This document shows, one piece after another, positions 55,105 through 57,650 of a stretch of DNA of 57,650 nt. This stretch comes from Acetobacteraceae bacterium (GTDB lineage Bacteria; Pseudomonadota; Alphaproteobacteria; Acetobacterales; Acetobacteraceae), in contig JANXMB010000100.1 of the NCBI GenBank assembly GCA_025354865.1, forward strand, positions 1 to 57,650. Direction: 5' to 3'. The notes beneath the pieces were generated by a model, which worked only from the letters and a program-made list of their open reading frames with translations, made no database searches and had not been told where the DNA came from. A program made the position numbers and the translations under genes. The stretch's first letter is position 1; each line of letters starts with the position of its first letter.

Positions 55105-55584
55105 TCAACGCCGGGTCGGCATCGCGATGCGCCGTCCCGCCCCTTTCGGCAATTCCGCCGGCGCATACCGCGCCACCAGCGCCGCCAACGAGGCTTCCAG
55201 CGCCGTCGAAAACGGGGCGACCTTGCGCACTTCCATGTCGATATGCAGCGCCATCAGCTCCTGGACGGCCGAACGCTCGCCGCTGTCGGCGTGGAACATT
55301 TCGTGGAAATAGTGGACGCGCTTGTTGTCGGCGCCCAACAGCCAGGTGCGGATTTGCAGGCGGTCGCCGACATGCACCTCCCGCTCGTAAACCGTGTGGG
55401 TTTCGGCGACGAAGGACGAATTCCCGGTCGCGGCGCGGTATGTCGTGCCGAAACCGATATCTTCGTAGAATTTGTCCGTCGCGAGGTCGAAGACCACCAC
55501 ATAGTAGGCGAGGTTCATGTGCCCGTTGGAGTCGATCCACTCCGGTCGGACAACATCGTCGTAGGTCGTGATGAAACTGCTCAT
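55105..55584 (-). CDS. Acyl-CoA thioesterase of the 4HBT family
   Basis: This 159-residue hotdog-fold protein begins with VRPEWIDSNGHMNLAYYVVVFD, the 4HBT-type active-site region in which the Asp (IDSNGHMN) is catalytic. TYEREVHVGDRLQIRTWL is the central strand. It resembles the thioesterases found with carnitine or choline catabolism and the YbgC-like group. The start at 55584 is preceded by GATG-type sequence but not by a clear ribosome site. Divergent from the HpaI-type aldolase gene, 84 nt away. Acyl-CoA substrate unknown. Confidence 0.83.
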   Translation of the reverse strand: MSSFITTYDDVVRPEWIDSNGHMNLAYYVVVFDLATDKFYEDIGFGTTYRAATGNSSFVAETHTVYEREVHVGDRLQIRTWLLGADNKRVHYFHEMFHADSGERSAVQELMALHIDMEVRKVAPFSTALEASLAALVARYAPAELPKGAGRRIAMPTRR

Positions 55585-55668
55585 GATGCGGCGCACCATG
55601 TTGGGGACGGATGGCGCGGTCAAGGTGGCGGGCCTAGGCTTGCCGGAGAAATCGAAGGGAGCGGGGCG

Positions 55669-56478
55669 ATGAAGGAAAATGCGATACGGCGCGCGGTGCG
55701 CCAGGGCCGGCCGGCGCTGGGCACGGGGCTGAAGGAATTCGCGTCGCGCGCGGTGCCGTGGATCGTGCAGGAATCGGGGTTCGATTATTGCGCGATCGAT
55801 CACGAACACGGGGCCTTCGATCTGGAAACGATCGCCGCTCTGGCAAGCTGGTTCCAGGCCACCGACGTCACCGCGATCGTGCGCATCCACAAGAACTTCG
55901 CCCATCTGATCCCCGGCATCCTCGATCAGGGCATCATGGGCATTCAGGTATCGGAGATCGAAACGGCCGAGGAAGCTCGCGCCATCGTGCGGCTGGCGAA
56001 ATATCCGCCGATCGGCAATCGCGGTATCTCCGGCCAGGGACCGCACACCGGCTATAAATCCTACGGGCGACGCCACGCGACGGAATACGCGCCTTGGGCG
56101 AACGAGAATATCGTTATTTGCCCGTCGATCGAATCCCTGGAAGGTCTGGCCAACGTGGAGGCGATCGCGGCGGTCGAGGGCATCGACATGATCGCCTACG
56201 GCCATTCGGACCTGAGCGCGCAACTGGGCGTGCATCTGGATTTGGAGCACCCGAAGTTCAAAGCCGCCATGCGCAAGATCGTCGATGCCTGCAAAGCGCA
56301 CGGCAAGCTGGTGCGCGGGTCGGCCGAAACCGAAGCGCAGATCGAGGAATACTGGCAAATGGGCTGTCAAGTTCTGAACTTGCCGGGCAACGATGTCAGC
56401 ACCTATCTGGACGGCATGAAAGCGCGGGCGGATCGGGCGAAGGCGCGGTTGAAAGGGATCGGGGTAGAAATGGGTTAA
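55669..56478 (+). CDS. HpcH/HpaI family aldolase
   Basis: This 269-residue TIM-barrel class II aldolase has the VQESGFDYCAIDHEHGAFDLETIAALA start (Asp/Glu/His near the metal), a QVSEIETAEEARAIV strand and a Gly-rich PIGNRGISGQGPHTGYKSYG region. It is related to 4-hydroxy-2-oxoheptanedioate aldolases and 2-keto-3-deoxy-rhamnonate aldolases, which split 2-oxo acids to pyruvate and an aldehyde. The Lys and Arg in the usual HpaI positions are partly different, so the substrate cannot be named. Upstream in-frame sequence is a shadow of the thioesterase gene. Confidence 0.88.
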   Translation: MKENAIRRAVRQGRPALGTGLKEFASRAVPWIVQESGFDYCAIDHEHGAFDLETIAALASWFQATDVTAIVRIHKNFAHLIPGILDQGIMGIQVSEIETAEEARAIVRLAKYPPIGNRGISGQGPHTGYKSYGRRHATEYAPWANENIVICPSIESLEGLANVEAIAAVEGIDMIAYGHSDLSAQLGVHLDLEHPKFKAAMRKIVDACKAHGKLVRGSAETEAQIEEYWQMGCQVLNLPGNDVSTYLDGMKARADRAKARLKGIGVEMG

Positions 56479-56523
56479 GCGCCGACGCCCCGGCTCCGCT
56501 TGTTAGTGCGGGTCGGGCGGGTG

Positions 56524-57249
56524 TTAGGCGGCGGCCAGTTGCTGCGGCGGGGGTTCGCCTAACAGGAAACCGAGCATCTGGCGGATGGCGTCTCTTGGGC
56601 GGTCCCAGATCTGCCAGGTCCAGGTTTCCGGGCGGGCGTCGCGTTCGTGCTGGAAGGTGGTGCGGCGGCGTTGCTGGGTGGCGGCAACTTCGGCAACATT
56701 GCCGCCGAAATGGCACAGCGCCTGGAAAATATCCTGCCAGAATCCGCTGTCGCAGGCGCTGGGACTGACCCCGAGATCGAGGCAGATATCGGCGATCGTG
56801 CGGCCGACCGAGCGGCGGCGGATCTGGGCTTCGAGTTCGCGCAGGGTGGGGATGGCGAAATGCCGGGGATCGTCGCAATCGATTGTTTTAGCGTGTGGTT
56901 TGGCTGCTGTTGGCGCGCGCAGGACTAGGTTTAATGTTTCGATTTCGGTCTGCTCGGCCGGCGCGGGCGGCGCCACCGGCTCGATCTCGCGGCCGATGCG
57001 GGCGCGGGCGAGCAGATAGCGTTCCAGCATCAGGGCGCGGAGAATGCCGCGCTGCACATGCGCCAGAATGCGGCCGAGGTCGTGAGTGCCGAAGCCGGCG
57101 GCGAAGGTGGGAAAGCGCGGATGGTCGATATGCTGCGGCAATGTCGCGTCGAGCCGACGCCCGTAGGCCAGAAGCACGCGGACCATGCGCAGGAAGGCGG
57201 CGATGCCGGCGGGCATATCGGGGGTTGGGTGTGTCGCCGGCTGCTCCAT
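56524..57249 (-). CDS. Hypothetical protein
   Basis: This 241-residue protein has no signal peptide. Its first 80 residues are helical and basic (AFLRMVRVLLAYGRRLDATL, then VQRGILRALMLERYLLARARIGREIE). The C-terminal half has an ELEAQIRRRSVGRTIADICLDLGVSPSACDSGFWQDIF segment that could be a helix-turn-helix-like domain. Such proteins of unknown function are common in alphaproteobacterial genomes, but no family name could be given. An AT-rich stretch lies just upstream, unusual for this DNA. Confidence 0.7.
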   Translation of the reverse strand: MEQPATHPTPDMPAGIAAFLRMVRVLLAYGRRLDATLPQHIDHPRFPTFAAGFGTHDLGRILAHVQRGILRALMLERYLLARARIGREIEPVAPPAPAEQTEIETLNLVLRAPTAAKPHAKTIDCDDPRHFAIPTLRELEAQIRRRSVGRTIADICLDLGVSPSACDSGFWQDIFQALCHFGGNVAEVAATQQRRRTTFQHERDARPETWTWQIWDRPRDAIRQMLGFLLGEPPPQQLAAA

Positions 57250-57257
57250 GGTTCGGT

Positions 57258-57286
57258 GACTAACATTATTTGTTAATTTTTGTCAA
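57258..57286 (-). promoter_or_regulatory. AT-rich promoter candidate upstream of hypothetical gene
   Basis: Read leftward, TTGACA (57286-57281) is followed after 17 nt by TTAGTC (57263-57258), a weak -10. An inverted repeat TAACA-TTATT-TGTTA spans the spacer, a possible operator. The AT content stands out from the GC-rich surroundings. Confidence 0.4.
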
Positions 57287-57296
57287 GGGGAAATGA

Positions 57297-57650
57297 TGGT
57301 CGATTGCTGGTAGCGCGGGGGACGACGCACCCGGCGTGCGCGACAGCATCCTGGAGGGCCTCGACAACATACCGACTGTCAATCGCCTCGGTCTGCCTGC
57401 CGAGCGGCGCCGCTCACTGGCTTGCACCGACATCGTCGAGACCATGAACGGCACGGTCCGGCGGGTCTGCCGCAACGTCAAGCACTGGCGCGCCGCCGCA
57501 ATGGCGTTGCGCTGGACCGGGGCAGCCATGCTGGAGGCCACCAAAGGGTTCCGACGCGTCAAGGCCCACCGCCAACTGCCAATCCTCCTGTGCGCCTTGG
57601 CTGCTCACGGCGCTAGCGGTCGGAATCCGACGAAAAGAACCGTCGGATTC
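57297..57650 (+). pseudogene. IS256-family transposase remnant, C-terminal part
   Basis: The frame from 57297 reads WSIAGSAGDDAPGVRDSILEGLDNIPTVNRLGL and, further on, TDIVETMNGTVRRVCRNVKHWRAAAMALRWTGAAMLEATKGFRR, the C-terminal signature of IS256/mutator-type transposases; the Glu in VETMN is the third catalytic acid. The N-terminal two thirds, with both catalytic Asp, are absent: a stop precedes 57297. The frame is still open at the window edge. So the element is broken, by deletion or recombination at about 57297. Confidence 0.75.
57623..57650. repeat. Inverted repeat at window end
   Basis: GAATCCGACG (57623-57632) and CGTCGGATTC (57641-57650) form a perfect 10-bp stem with an AAAAGAAC loop. 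It could be a terminator or element end linked to the transposase remnant; the sequence after it is outside the window. Confidence 0.5.

Noticed and set aside
57258-57276. Possible CtrA box upstream of the hypothetical gene
   Set aside because: The half-sites are not TTAA on both sides and the spacing is 9 nt.
1-57650. CRISPR array, tRNA or rRNA genes, riboswitch
   Set aside because: No regularly spaced repeats, no tRNA-like cloverleaf and no rRNA or riboswitch consensus was recognised on reading; covariance-model searches would settle this.

Overview
The window is GC-rich, densely packed chromosomal DNA from an alphaproteobacterium, most probably order Rhodospirillales and perhaps Acetobacteraceae. 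The evidence is family content and gene order: a CarD/CdnL regulator beside ferredoxin FdxA, an S4 protein and a SUV3-like helicase; a GapR (DUF2312) protein; perfect CtrA boxes; paired PimC/PimD-type acyl-CoA dehydrogenases; a long M. tuberculosis-type NadE; and several GMC flavoproteins. The taxonomic call is inference, because no rRNA or tRNA gene was recognised. No CRISPR array or intact transposon was seen.

Layout. 1-627 is the tail of a PEP-CTERM exported protein. 707-4378 is a TetR / HlyD / ABC ATPase / ABC-2 permease exporter operon. 4503-10692 holds a succinate-semialdehyde-type dehydrogenase, a GNAT enzyme, glutathione reductase and two orphan substrate-binding proteins. 10792-12699 encodes a PAS-PAS-degenerate GGDEF-EAL protein behind a CtrA box. 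12784-18914 holds an SGNH lipoprotein, a TauE permease, NadE, an unassigned His-rich 484-residue protein and a small secreted protein with its own CtrA box. 18996-21849 has an HD hydrolase, a class III CoA-transferase and a metallo-beta-lactamase-fold hydrolase. A leftward run at 21859-27357 (MsrA, two acyl-CoA dehydrogenases, HAD phosphatase, BaiN-type flavoprotein, GNAT) faces copper ATPase CopA, which is followed by a CheZ-like gene with a third CtrA box.

30373-33043 is the accessory patch: a PIN toxin/antitoxin pair with a palindromic operator candidate, a 126-bp palindromic element, a nitronate monooxygenase, a 156-bp MITE-like element and a broken flavoprotein start. 33044-42821 carries a GMC oxidoreductase with a DAACS-type transporter, class I aldolase with ThiE, ThpR, and the conserved tesA/ybbA/ybbP cluster followed by a Bax-inhibitor-1 protein. 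42934-47017 is the leftward helicase-S4-FdxA-CarD cluster, divergent from htpG. 49019-56478 holds a PhnZ-like HD oxygenase, an M17 peptidase, a MarR regulator, a second PEP-CTERM protein, another GMC enzyme, GapR, a thioesterase and an HpaI aldolase. The right edge carries a hypothetical gene and an IS256-type transposase remnant.

The most noteworthy observations are three perfect TTAA-N7-TTAAC CtrA boxes at nearly equal distance (43-50 nt) from the starts of three scattered genes, a two-copy 40-bp hairpin placed just after stop codons, a possible frameshift in the N-terminal extension of CarD, and the unassigned His-rich protein at 17168-18622.
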